This document shows, piece after piece, positions 23,391-31,979 of a stretch of DNA of 64,000 bases. The stretch lies in the NCBI RefSeq assembly GCF_003386235.1, contig NZ_QRDZ01000042.1:1-64000 (forward strand), read 5' to 3'. Positions within the stretch are counted from its first letter, which is position 1, and every line of letters starts with the position of its first letter. The translations under genes were made by a program, and so were the position numbers. Below the pieces are notes generated by a model. The model did not search any database and was not told where the DNA came from. It saw nothing but the letters and a program-made list of their open reading frames with translations. Source of the stretch: Cohnella phaseoli. GTDB lineage: Bacteria > Bacillota > Bacilli > Paenibacillales > Paenibacillaceae.

Positions 23391-24431
23391 TTATGATTTG
23401 CCACGATTGCTCGCCAACGCAATACACCGGAATTCGTCCTGTCCCTCGAACACCTCAACCCGTGTCGCATCGCCTTCGAACCACGGTCGGCAAGCGCAGT
23501 AGTAATGATAGAGCGTACCGTTCCACACGACGACCGACGATTTATGAGCGTGAATCTCGTCCAGCTCTCCCGGGGAGCCGTGCGGGAGCAGCGGCTTGTC
23601 GAGCGTCGTCCACCGAAGCAAATCCTCGGATACCGCCAATAACCCCTGCGCATGCTTCCCGTCCAAGCCGAACCCGAAGTTCAACCAGCGCCCTGTCTCT
23701 CCGTCGTAGCGGATGCAAGGATCGCTATAGAACTGACTGTAGAACGTTCCTTCTTTGCACGGCATCACCGGATTGCCGCCATAACGCTCCCAATGCATCA
23801 GGTCGTCCGATGTTGCGACGCCCGTCTCTTCCTTCCATGGCCATACACCATCGCCCTTGGCGTTGTAGAACATCCAGTACTTCCCGCCATGCTCCAGCAG
23901 ACAGCACTTGTACAAGCCTTCTTTTTCCCAATCGCCGCCGTTCTCGTACGTATAGATCGGGCGCTCAAGCCGATGCCATTCCCGCAGCGATTCGTCCGTC
24001 GTCCAAGCCAGCCCCATCACGGCTCCCCCGGCTTCGTATCCCTCGTCTGGATAAGCATGATAGATCATCCAGTACTTACCGTCCCGCTTGCGAAGCGTCG
24101 GCGTCTCACGGATCTCGTTCGAATTCAGCAGCATCCACGAACCCGCCGCACCGACCCGGTCCCAGCGGTCCGAGTCCTCCAATCGGGGGAGAATGACAGC
24201 TTCGTGCCGCCATTCCAGCAGATCGTCGCTGACGGCAAGTCCCGTTTGATAGCCGATGCCGTCAAAGCCGACGTGCATCATGTAGAACCGTCCGTTATGC
24301 CGGAAGACGAACGGGCAGTCCACGCCGTGAGAATCGTAGCGTCCCGCGATTCCGGATCCGGACAGCGCCGGCGTTACCATCTTGCTAGGCGTGCTCCACC
24401 TGGCGAGCCACTCTTCCTGTTCCACTCTCAT
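23391..24431 (-). CDS. Beta-propeller glycoside hydrolase (GH43/GH32/GH117-like)
   Basis: Cytoplasmic protein of 346 residues with no signal peptide. The sequence shows repeated propeller blade motifs: DCPFVFRHNGRFYMMHVGFD, TGLAVSDDLLEW, ETPTLRKRDGKYWMIYHAY, KCCLLEHGGKYWMFYNAKG, ATSDDLMHWERYGGNPV, DPCIRYDGETGRWLNF, HKSSVVVWNGTLYHYYCACRP. The DG-x-YW-M-Y pattern and the acidic residue in HGVDCPF fit the five-bladed clan of GH32, GH43, GH62, GH117 and GH130; the family cannot be settled by eye. It starts 7 bases after the permease stop and is followed by the SLH glycosidase. It probably acts on the imported oligosaccharide. Confidence 0.82.
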   Translation of the reverse strand: MRVEQEEWLARWSTPSKMVTPALSGSGIAGRYDSHGVDCPFVFRHNGRFYMMHVGFDGIGYQTGLAVSDDLLEWRHEAVILPRLEDSDRWDRVGAAGSWMLLNSNEIRETPTLRKRDGKYWMIYHAYPDEGYEAGGAVMGLAWTTDESLREWHRLERPIYTYENGGDWEKEGLYKCCLLEHGGKYWMFYNAKGDGVWPWKEETGVATSDDLMHWERYGGNPVMPCKEGTFYSQFYSDPCIRYDGETGRWLNFGFGLDGKHAQGLLAVSEDLLRWTTLDKPLLPHGSPGELDEIHAHKSSVVVWNGTLYHYYCACRPWFEGDATRVEVFEGQDEFRCIALASNRGKS

Positions 24432-24438
24432 CTTAGCT

Positions 24439-25254
24439 TCATCCCTTCACCGCGCCTGCCGCGACGCCTTTAATAATGTATTTCTGCAGCGCCAGATACA
24501 ACGCCAGCACGGGAATCGCCGCCAGAATGAGCGACACCAGCGCCAGGTTCCACTGTTGGCTGTACGTTCCGAAATATCGGTAGACGGTCAGTTGCAGCGT
24601 CATCACTTCCTCTCGCTGAAGCATGAGGAAAGAGAGAATAAAGTCGTTCCAAACCCACAGCACGTTTAACACCGCTGCAGTGGCCGTGACGGGTAGCAGC
24701 AGCGGAACGATAATGCGAAAGAACGTCTGGTAGACGTTCGCCCCGTCGATTCGAGCGGCCTCTTCCAGCTCCGCCGGAAGCTGAGTCATAAAGCCCCTGT
24801 AGAGGAAAATCGTAAACGGAGAGAACAACGCGACGATCATCAGCACTAGTCCTAAGCGGGAGTTCATCAGATTCAGCTCGGATGCCAGCTTAACCAGAGG
24901 GATCATAATCGTCTGGAATGGCACCATCATCGACAGCGTGAAGAACATGAGCAGCCAGAAGCCGCGAGAACCGTTCATTCGCGAGATCCGATAGGCCGCC
25001 ATTGCGCTTAGCAGCAGCGTGAATCCGACTCCTAAAGCCGTTACGAGCACCGTATTCCATAGCGCCCGCGGGTAATGCATATCCTTCCACACCCGCTTGT
25101 AGTTGCCGAGCTCCCATGTCTCCGGCCAAGACACGAAGGAACGGAGCATCTCCCCGTTCGTCTTGAAAGAGTTCAACAGGGCGAACAGAATCGGCAGCAA
25201 AAATAGAAGCGCGAGCAGCACAGCCGCGATTTCTCCGAAGCCTCTGCGAATCAT
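24439..25254 (-). CDS. Sugar ABC transporter permease, MalG type, locus 2
   Basis: CUT1 permease of 271 residues with about six helices. EAA loop: EEAARIDGANVYQTFFRIIVPLLLP. The C-terminus KGVAAGAVKG is typical. Its start overlaps the stop of the MalF-type gene by 4 bases (ATGA), which suggests translational coupling. It is followed after 7 bases by the glycosidase gene. No ATPase gene is nearby. Confidence 0.93.
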   Translation of the reverse strand: MIRRGFGEIAAVLLALLFLLPILFALLNSFKTNGEMLRSFVSWPETWELGNYKRVWKDMHYPRALWNTVLVTALGVGFTLLLSAMAAYRISRMNGSRGFWLLMFFTLSMMVPFQTIMIPLVKLASELNLMNSRLGLVLMIVALFSPFTIFLYRGFMTQLPAELEEAARIDGANVYQTFFRIIVPLLLPVTATAAVLNVLWVWNDFILSFLMLQREEVMTLQLTVYRYFGTYSQQWNLALVSLILAAIPVLALYLALQKYIIKGVAAGAVKG

Positions 25255-26141
25255 GCGCTCACCTCCTTATTGCGCAATACTCGGAACTGTATGAGCATAA
25301 CGATGACGATAAACAAGCAGAACACGATCGAGCGGGCCGTTCCCGATCCATACGAGTTCGCCGTGAACGCCTCGCGGTAAATGTTGATCGCCAAGCTTTG
25401 GCTGGAATTGGCCGGGCCTCCGCCGGTCAAAGCCAAAATCAGGTCGAACACTTTGAAGGAATTCGTCGTCGTCAGAAAAACATTGGAGACGATCGCGGGC
25501 ATCAGCAGCGGAAGGGTCATTTTCCAGAACCTCGTCCAGCTCCCCGCTCCGTCCACATGCATCGCTTCCTTCAACTCTCCGGGGATGCCTTGAAGTCCTG
25601 CCAAATAGATCACCATGGCCAGCCCGACGCTCGACCATAGGGAAACCCCGGCAATCGGATACAGGATGTGGTCCGGGTTGCCTAGAAAGCTATAAGTAAG
25701 AAAGTTCCACCCCAGCTTCGTTCCCAATTCGTAGAAGACGGAGGAAAACACGAATTTCCATAGGAAGCCGACCACGATCAAGGAAATGACGTTCGGCGAG
25801 AAGAAGACGACGCGAAGCGCGTATTTCGATTTCAGCTTGGAATCGACGAGCAGCGCCAGAAGTACGCCGAAGACGTTGACAAGCACGATGTTCAGCGCGG
25901 AAAATTGCAGCGTAAACAAGAAAGAATCGCGGAATTCTCCGCTGTGCAGCAGCAGATCCGCATAGTTGCGAAAGCCGACCCAATTAAACGAATTTTGCAA
26001 GCCGTCCCAATCGGTGAACGAATACAGCAACGAGCCTCCGAGCGGAACGATGAAAAAGATCGCATACAGTATCAAGATCGGACCGATAAAAGATAACGTA
26101 ATCCCGATCCCTCTTAGCTTCGACGAAGCCCCGGATGACAT
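25251..26141 (-). CDS. Sugar ABC transporter permease, MalF type, locus 2
   Basis: CUT1 permease of 296 residues. Membrane segments begin with ITLSFIGPILILYAIFFIVPLGGSLLYSF; the EAA loop is LKEAMHVDGAGSWTRFWKMTLPLLMPA, in which the usual EAA is EAM. FKVFDLILALTGGGPANSSQSL is the family-typical stretch. The frame is open to 26180, but GGGAG lies 9 bases before the ATG at 26141. It follows the binding protein by 62 bases and is coupled to its partner by a 4-base overlap. Confidence 0.92.
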   Translation of the reverse strand: MSSGASSKLRGIGITLSFIGPILILYAIFFIVPLGGSLLYSFTDWDGLQNSFNWVGFRNYADLLLHSGEFRDSFLFTLQFSALNIVLVNVFGVLLALLVDSKLKSKYALRVVFFSPNVISLIVVGFLWKFVFSSVFYELGTKLGWNFLTYSFLGNPDHILYPIAGVSLWSSVGLAMVIYLAGLQGIPGELKEAMHVDGAGSWTRFWKMTLPLLMPAIVSNVFLTTTNSFKVFDLILALTGGGPANSSQSLAINIYREAFTANSYGSGTARSIVFCLFIVIVMLIQFRVLRNKEVSA

Positions 26142-26203
26142 TTCAAACCACTCCCAGAAGAGGAGAAGGACACTTCTCAAGGTGCCCTTCCGCCTCTAAC
26201 TCT

Positions 26204-27514
26204 TTATTTTTTCGCCCACGAAGCCGCGATTTCCGTCATGACGTCTTCTGCCGTTTTCTTCTTGAAGAAGTAGCCCTGCATGATCGCTTCCGCCTCTACC
26301 CGAGTCGAGCCGTTCATCAGCACTTGCGACCATGGAACAACCTTCTGCGCGTTGACGTAGGACAGAATATCGTCGGCGATCGGATTGCTGGAGACGGTTA
26401 CGCCTTCGATGGCCGGAATCTGCTTCATATTCTCGTTGGCAATGCCGTTGCCTTCCTTGGTCGTTAGCCATTCGAACAGCTTCTTAGCCGCTTCCTGATG
26501 GGCGGACTTGGTCGTGATCGCGTAGGAGACGTTCACGTTAACTCCCAGCTTCGCATCGTCGGCGTTGTCGCTGTAAGGGATGGCGCCGAAACCGAGCTTC
26601 GCGTCTTTGTTGATGTCGATAATGCTGGAATACGCCCAGTAGCCTTGCTGAAGCATGGCGACCTTGCCTTGAGCCAGCAACGATAGGCTCGCGTTATAGT
26701 TATTGGAAGAGGCTTGCGGATCGGCATTCCCATAGATCAGGTCCAACGTTGCAAATCCTTGCTTCAGCCGATCCGATTGGATAGACTGACCGGCCTTGGC
26801 GTTCTCCGCCAGCGCTTTGACGTCGTCGGCCGTACCCGCGATCGTCGTGAACAGGGTATGAGCAAGCGTCCATCCATCCGCTACCGCCAAACCGAACGGC
26901 GTAATGTTGTTCGCTTTGAGCTTGTCGATCGCCTCCCGCAGTTCCGTCTGCGTCTTAGGAAAAGCTTCGATGCCCGCTTCCTTGAACAAATCCTTGTTGT
27001 AATAGATGCCCATTCCGGAAATGTCGAGCGGAATCCCGTAGATTTTACCGTCCGGTGTCGTCATCTGCGAACGAATCTGCTCCGAATAATTGCCGATATA
27101 AGCATCGTTGGCCAGATCGAGGATATGTCCGGCTTGTCCGAGCTCCAACAGATCTCCGTATTCGCCCATGACGATATCCGGCATGTCGTTGGAGGCGATC
27201 TTCGTCTTTAGCACCGTGTAATAATCCTGGTCGTTTACGAGCAGGTCAACCGTGATGCTTGGGTTCTGCTCCGTAAATTTCTTGAAAGTCTCCTCCAATG
27301 CCTGCCGTTTGTCCATATTGAAAAGGAAGGCAGTAAGCGTTACGGGCTCGCCCCCGGCGCTGGCGCTTGGCGAAGCGCTCTCGCCAGCCGGCGAGGAAGC
27401 GGGGCTAACCGACGGCGAAGAAGCGTTGCCGCCGTTATTGCCGCAACCGCCAAGCACGAGGGCAGAGCCGATCAACAGCGTGGATGTCAGGGTTAGCAAG
27501 TTCTGTTTGCGCAA
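26204..27514 (-). CDS. Extracellular sugar-binding lipoprotein, locus 2
   Basis: Family 1 solute-binding protein, 436 residues. From the TTG start the N-terminus reads MRKQNLLTLTSTLL with a hydrophobic stretch and lipobox VLGGC, Cys24 lipidated, followed by a Ser/Pro/Ala linker. The fold-typical segments PVTLTAFLFNMDKRQALEE and MPDIVMGEYGDLLELG follow. GAGGGG lies 8 bases before TTG at 27514; the frame is open to 27571 without a better start. It heads the transporter genes and has its own promoter region with putative regulator sites at 27576-27610. Confidence 0.93.
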   Translation of the reverse strand: MRKQNLLTLTSTLLIGSALVLGGCGNNGGNASSPSVSPASSPAGESASPSASAGGEPVTLTAFLFNMDKRQALEETFKKFTEQNPSITVDLLVNDQDYYTVLKTKIASNDMPDIVMGEYGDLLELGQAGHILDLANDAYIGNYSEQIRSQMTTPDGKIYGIPLDISGMGIYYNKDLFKEAGIEAFPKTQTELREAIDKLKANNITPFGLAVADGWTLAHTLFTTIAGTADDVKALAENAKAGQSIQSDRLKQGFATLDLIYGNADPQASSNNYNASLSLLAQGKVAMLQQGYWAYSSIIDINKDAKLGFGAIPYSDNADDAKLGVNVNVSYAITTKSAHQEAAKKLFEWLTTKEGNGIANENMKQIPAIEGVTVSSNPIADDILSYVNAQKVVPWSQVLMNGSTRVEAEAIMQGYFFKKKTAEDVMTEIAASWAKK

Positions 27515-27545
27515 AATAAAGACCCCTCTCGAATTGAATATCCTC

Positions 27546-27551
27546 ATTATA
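27546..27551 (-). promoter_or_regulatory. -10 element of the locus 2 transporter operon
   Basis: Minus-strand TATAAT, 31 bases before the TTG start. The -35 hexamer at 17 bases (TAGGTG, 27569-27574) is poor, and the direct repeats of the neighbouring feature end beside it. This arrangement fits a promoter that needs an activator. Confidence 0.55.
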
Positions 27552-27575
27552 AGGATTCCGAGAAGGGCCACCTAC

Positions 27576-27610
27576 CATGATATTAAGCAATCGATTAGCA
27601 CGATATTAAG
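27576..27610. promoter_or_regulatory. Direct repeats CATGATATTAAG/CACGATATTAAG, likely AraC regulator site
   Basis: Two 12-bp direct repeats at 27576-27587 and 27599-27610 differ by one base and are 23 bases apart, about two helical turns. They abut the weak -35 region of the binding protein promoter. AraC-family proteins bind such direct repeats with their two helix-turn-helix motifs. The adjacent gene encodes an AraC-type response regulator, whose stop codon overlaps the second repeat. The binding protein is inferred. Confidence 0.6.
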
Positions 27611-29219
27611 ATCGTTCGCGCCTGACCGTCGAGTTAATGCGGTATTCGGAAGGCGTGCGCCCGTATTCCCTCTTGAATAGCTTGTCGAAGTAACTGAAAT
27701 GATCGTAGCCTACGGCTGAGGCGATCGCGGAGACGGAGCGGTCGTCCTCCTCCAGCATCCGTCTCGCCTCGTCTAGACGCTGAGTATGAATGTAACGAAC
27801 GACCGTGACGCCGAATTGCCGCTTGAACTGGGAAGCCAAATACTCTTTGCTCATAAAGAATCTCTCGGCCAAGTCCGCAAGCGACATTTCCTCTCGAAAG
27901 CCGATGTCGATATACTCCTTCACTGCGAGCGCCCGGTTTCCTCGCGTCGAGCTTTCCGCCAGATAGGCGGCGTCGGTTACGAAGGATTGCAGCGTCTCCT
28001 CGAACAGATCCAACGCTCTCGCCCCGTCGAAGTCGATCCTCGTCGCAAACGGCTCCACCCCGTCCAGCAGATCGGCAGCACAGCGCAAGCCGAATTCCGT
28101 CTCCACTCGCGCCAGCAGCAGCGTCCAGGCCTGGAACAGGAACATCGCCGACAGACGCCCGGAAGCGGTCGCCGCCCCGAACAGCCGCTCTAATTCGCCG
28201 CGAATCCGAAACGGCAGCCCGTGCTTGATTAAATGGCAAGCCTTCGGCACGAACGCGTCAACCGCCGCAAGCAGCTCGGGGCTGGAAGCCTGACGATTCG
28301 CCTGTCCGTTCGGAAAGATTGCTGTTCCTAGCTCAAGCGAACGAAGATCGGCATAGAACGCCGAGTCCTCCAACGCTGCGATTGCCGAAGAGAAGTCGGC
28401 TATACGTCGGCCCAAGTCGTCGGATAAGGCGAAAGCTTTCAATTTGAGCACTTGACCGAGCGCGTCCAATAGCTCCTTCACCCACTCTCCCGAGGAGACG
28501 GAAGCGGGAACGGTCAACCAATAGCTCCAGTCGTACCGTCCGGACGGACCGAACAACAAATGCAAATCTACGCTCTCCGCATGTTCGGCAATAAGCTTAC
28601 CAATCGCATAGTTCAGCAATTGTTTATCCTTATTAAATCGCTCCCGCAGCGCATATTCATAATCCGCAATTGCGATGACATGGACTTGGCACAAGTCCTC
28701 TCGGACAAACGCGGGAAGCCGTTCCGTCTCCTCCCGCGACAGCTTGCGCCCTTCGTACACATTGTCCAACACGGAGGCCAAGCGAAGCTGCGACTTCTCC
28801 CGCTTCATTTCCTCCCACAGCCGTTCAGTTTGTTCCCGGAACCGATTTTTGCCGATTCGCTCCTTCGCTTTGGCTAAAGCCGCCTCCACGTCTTCTCGAT
28901 CAAACGGCTTAAGCACGTAATCAACGGCCTCGTTCGCGAGAGCCTGCTTCACGTAACCGAAATCGTTATGTCCGCTGACAACGATAACCGGAATGTCGAG
29001 CTTGCGTTCGCGCAGGCGCTCCAGTAATTCGTTCCCGTTCATCACGGGCATGATCATATCGAGCACGATCAGGTCAGGCTCTTCGTTCCGCACGGCATCC
29101 AGCCCTCCGACGCCCGTCTCGGCCTCCCGGATCGATTCGATTGCCGGATCAATCTCTAACAGCAATCTTTTTAGCGCCCTTCTGACTTTCGGCTCGTCTT
29201 CGATGATCAGTACTTTCAT
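27606..29219 (-). CDS. AraC-type response regulator (YesN-like), locus 2
   Basis: Response regulator of 537 residues. Receiver domain: MKVLIIEDEP start, phospho-acceptor Asp54 in IVLDMIMP, conserved lysine in YVLKPFD. A long middle region leads to the AraC DNA-binding domain (MSLADLAERFFMSKEYLASQFKRQFGVT and ASAVGYDHFSYFDKLFKREYGRTPSEYR). GGAGG lies 7 bases before the ATG at 29219, which overlaps the kinase stop by 4 bases (ATGA). It likely activates the downstream transporter operon through the direct repeats at its own 3' end. Confidence 0.93.
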   Translation of the reverse strand: MKVLIIEDEPKVRRALKRLLLEIDPAIESIREAETGVGGLDAVRNEEPDLIVLDMIMPVMNGNELLERLRERKLDIPVIVVSGHNDFGYVKQALANEAVDYVLKPFDREDVEAALAKAKERIGKNRFREQTERLWEEMKREKSQLRLASVLDNVYEGRKLSREETERLPAFVREDLCQVHVIAIADYEYALRERFNKDKQLLNYAIGKLIAEHAESVDLHLLFGPSGRYDWSYWLTVPASVSSGEWVKELLDALGQVLKLKAFALSDDLGRRIADFSSAIAALEDSAFYADLRSLELGTAIFPNGQANRQASSPELLAAVDAFVPKACHLIKHGLPFRIRGELERLFGAATASGRLSAMFLFQAWTLLLARVETEFGLRCAADLLDGVEPFATRIDFDGARALDLFEETLQSFVTDAAYLAESSTRGNRALAVKEYIDIGFREEMSLADLAERFFMSKEYLASQFKRQFGVTVVRYIHTQRLDEARRMLEEDDRSVSAIASAVGYDHFSYFDKLFKREYGRTPSEYRINSTVRRERS

Positions 29220-30889
29220 GATGCCGCCTCCGTCCTCCAACTGATCGATACGCTTGTCTTTCCATGGATCGCTTTAATAGCAATGCCATCGGAGCCAGGA
29301 AACAAATATTGCACGCGCTTATGCACGTTGGCGAGCCCCACGCTTGTCCCGAGCGACCCGCTCTCCCGCACCTGCCGAGTTAACTGATCCGCTTCCCGTT
29401 CATCGAGCGTACCGGCCGAATCGCTCACCGTCAACACCACGCTCCCGTCCGTCTCATGCGCCTCGATCGCAATCTTGCCATGACCGGAGCGGGAAATACC
29501 GTGAACGAAAGCATTCTCAACGATGGGCTGAAGGCTGAGCTTCAGCATCGGCGCCGTCTCCAGATGATTCGGAATGTCGATGCGGAATTCCAGGCGATCC
29601 TCGAATCGGTACTTCTGAATCGCCAGATAATTGCGGATGTGATCGACCTCGGCAGAGAGCGTTACAATGTCATTTTGATGATCCGTCGTATAGCGGAACA
29701 TAGCCGAGAGCGACTTGACCATTTTACAAACGTTGTCGGCCCCGGCCTCCAGAGCTTCGGAGTAGATCGAAGTCAGCGTATTGTATAGAAAATGCGGATT
29801 GATCTGCGACTGAAGGGCCCGCATCTGCGCGACCGATTCGCTCATCTTAAGCTCGTACTCTCGCTTGATCAACGCCTCGATTCGTTCGACCATGGATCGG
29901 AATTGCAGCTCGAGAAACCCGATCTCGTCCCTACGTTCCCGCTTCGGTTTCCATCCCGCCAGACTGAAGTCGCCCTTGCCGACTTCTCGCATCCGTTTGA
30001 CCAGGCCATAGATCGGAACGGAGATTTGCCGGGACAGCATGAGCCACAGCACGATTCCGACCAGCAAAAATGCGGCCCCCCAGAGCAGGGTCGGCTTGAC
30101 GGCGTCCCACGCAATCTCCTGCAGCGTAGCCTTGGACAGAAAGGTCGCGACTGTCCACCCATAGACGTTGGTCTCGCTTACGATCTCAAGCTGATCCTTG
30201 GCATCCGGCGGTTCCTTCAAGGTCGAATAGATGACGGTGCCGTCCGCATCGCGGATTTCCGTATTTTCTACGATAAAATCTTTGCCCAGCATATTTTGAA
30301 AATACGTGCCGCCCAGGTCGATGCCGATCACCCCTGCCTGCATCTTCTCAATGACGTCAGGGATCGATCGTCCCACGAACAGCAACGGCTGGTCGGACTC
30401 GGCGCTCGCGTTACGAACGACGACCAGATTGCCGTCGTGGCGTTTCGTCTCCTCGATCCATGCCGGATTGTCCGTCTCGGGAACCTGCTCGTTGCGAACA
30501 TCCAGAAATTTCGCATTCACTTTGAACATCCGATGATCCGCATCCCTGTACAAGTACACGTTACTGAAGTCGTTCAGCGAATGGGTCAATATTTTCAGCA
30601 AATTTTCCACGCGGCGCTGCTTCGCGATCGCTTCCTCGCCGGCATGCTGGCTTTCCGTAACAAAATTGTACAACTCGGCCGTCTGATAGATGCTTAGCAT
30701 ATTGTTGTCCATACCGCGAATCGACAGCTCGAACGACTGGTTAAGTCGGTCGGCCTGCGATTTGTATTGGGCGATCAGTTCGCTCTTCAGACGTTGATTA
30801 ATCGAGTCATAAGAGACGAACACGTTCACGGCGAGCGGAAGAATCGTGCAAAACAGCAGCAACGCCAGCAGCTTGAATTTAATTTTCAT
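29216..30889 (-). CDS. Sensor histidine kinase (YesM-like), locus 2
   Basis: Kinase of 557 residues. Membrane helix 1 (LLALLLFCTILPLAVNVFVSY), an extracellular sensor of about 230 residues, helix 2 (LLWGAAFLLVGIVLWLML), HAMP, the H box QINPHFLYNTLTSIYSEA (His366), N box VENAFVHG and an ATPase domain. In the G1 box the sequence reads VSDSAGTLDE instead of the usual DNGxG, a divergent form; the last glycine motif (SLGTSVGLANV) is present. The frame is open to 31159, but MKIKFKLLALLL at 30889 is the natural start, with a weak GGTGA upstream. Its upstream region is divergent to the aldose epimerase gene. Confidence 0.9.
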   Translation of the reverse strand: MKIKFKLLALLLFCTILPLAVNVFVSYDSINQRLKSELIAQYKSQADRLNQSFELSIRGMDNNMLSIYQTAELYNFVTESQHAGEEAIAKQRRVENLLKILTHSLNDFSNVYLYRDADHRMFKVNAKFLDVRNEQVPETDNPAWIEETKRHDGNLVVVRNASAESDQPLLFVGRSIPDVIEKMQAGVIGIDLGGTYFQNMLGKDFIVENTEIRDADGTVIYSTLKEPPDAKDQLEIVSETNVYGWTVATFLSKATLQEIAWDAVKPTLLWGAAFLLVGIVLWLMLSRQISVPIYGLVKRMREVGKGDFSLAGWKPKRERRDEIGFLELQFRSMVERIEALIKREYELKMSESVAQMRALQSQINPHFLYNTLTSIYSEALEAGADNVCKMVKSLSAMFRYTTDHQNDIVTLSAEVDHIRNYLAIQKYRFEDRLEFRIDIPNHLETAPMLKLSLQPIVENAFVHGISRSGHGKIAIEAHETDGSVVLTVSDSAGTLDEREADQLTRQVRESGSLGTSVGLANVHKRVQYLFPGSDGIAIKAIHGKTSVSISWRTEAAS

Positions 30890-31015
30890 CGAGACTGATT
30901 CACCGCCGGTTTTGTAGGATTGAAACCATGGAATCCCCCTTATTAAAACACACGATCCCCCATTTGATAAGGTATAATAAAAGAGACAACCGCAAAGATC
31001 CAGGAGGAATAGACT

Positions 31016-31891
31016 TTGAGCGCCAACGAAAATTACACGATCAGCACCTATACCGACGGCTTTCCATTGTACGAACTGAAGGAGCGCGACACCGATTCGT
31101 CCTTTGTCGTCTGTCCGCAACGCGGAGGCATTCTGACAAGCTGTCGTCTTCATGGACAAGAGCTGCTTTACTTAGATCGCGACACCTTTCTGAATCCGCA
31201 AGCGAACATCCGGGGCGGCAACCCCATACTGTTCCCGATCGCGGGCCAGCTTGTGAACGGCGAATACGAATGGAACGGACAAGTCTATCCGATGAAAAAC
31301 CACGGAGTGGCACGGACTGCCGAGTGGGAAGTCGTAGAGACCGGCTCTTCGGATTCGGCGTTCATTACGTTGTCCCTGCGCAGCAATGCGGAGACTTTGG
31401 CCGCGTATCCGTTCGAGTTTGAGCTGGTTTTCACTTATCGGCTTAAGGACGGCGTCCTCTCGCTTGAACAGCAATATCGCAACCTGTCCGCGGAGCCGAT
31501 GCCGATGGTTGCCGGCTTTCATCCGTATTTCGCCACCGAGAGCAAAAATCTCACCTACGATACGGACGCGACCCGCATGCTGGATTACAACGACAAGCAA
31601 GAGAAGCCGTTCGACGGATATTTGAAGCTGGAGGGAATGGTCGAATCGGCGGCGCTTCTGAATGCCGACAAGCCGGAGATCGTTTTCCCGCTCGCCCAGG
31701 GACGCAGCGTTCGCTTAAGCTACAGCGAGCAGTTCCGTTACGTCGTGCTGTGGTCGGTGGAAGGCAAGCCGTTCGTCTGCGTAGAGCCTTGGACCGCCCT
31801 GAACGAAGCGCTCAACCATAAGAAGGAGCTGCTCATGGTCGCTCCGGGCGACACTTTGGAGCTCGCTTTGAATTTTGCGTTGGAAGCTTAA
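31016..31891 (+). CDS. Aldose 1-epimerase family protein
   Basis: Galactose mutarotase-like protein of 291 residues, of the LacX/YeaD-like subset. Family traits in order: RGGILTSCRLHGQELLYLD, RGGNPILFPIAGQL, the His in MKNHGVAR, the His in GFHPYF, and the glutamate in CVEPWTALNEALN. It converts alpha and beta anomers of a sugar in the cytoplasm. The TTG at 31016 has AGGAGG 7 bases upstream. A TATAAT lies at 30973-30978. It is a single gene, divergent from the locus 2 kinase, and ends at a strong terminator. Confidence 0.9.
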   Translation: MSANENYTISTYTDGFPLYELKERDTDSSFVVCPQRGGILTSCRLHGQELLYLDRDTFLNPQANIRGGNPILFPIAGQLVNGEYEWNGQVYPMKNHGVARTAEWEVVETGSSDSAFITLSLRSNAETLAAYPFEFELVFTYRLKDGVLSLEQQYRNLSAEPMPMVAGFHPYFATESKNLTYDTDATRMLDYNDKQEKPFDGYLKLEGMVESAALLNADKPEIVFPLAQGRSVRLSYSEQFRYVVLWSVEGKPFVCVEPWTALNEALNHKKELLMVAPGDTLELALNFALEA

Positions 31892-31903
31892 CCGACCAAG
31901 TGA

Positions 31904-31957
31904 AAAAGGACCTCAGTCTCCACCGTTTAAGGGTGGAAATTGAGGTCCTTTCATTTT
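31904..31957. terminator. Bidirectional terminator between epimerase and TetR genes
   Basis: A long stem, AAAGGACCTCA paired with TGAGGTCCTTT and an inner CCACC/GGGTGG pairing, has A-rich sequence on one side and TCATTTT on the other. It can serve both convergent genes (epimerase on plus, TetR on minus). Confidence 0.85.
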
Positions 31958-31979
31958 AAATGAGGGAACGGCCACTCAT

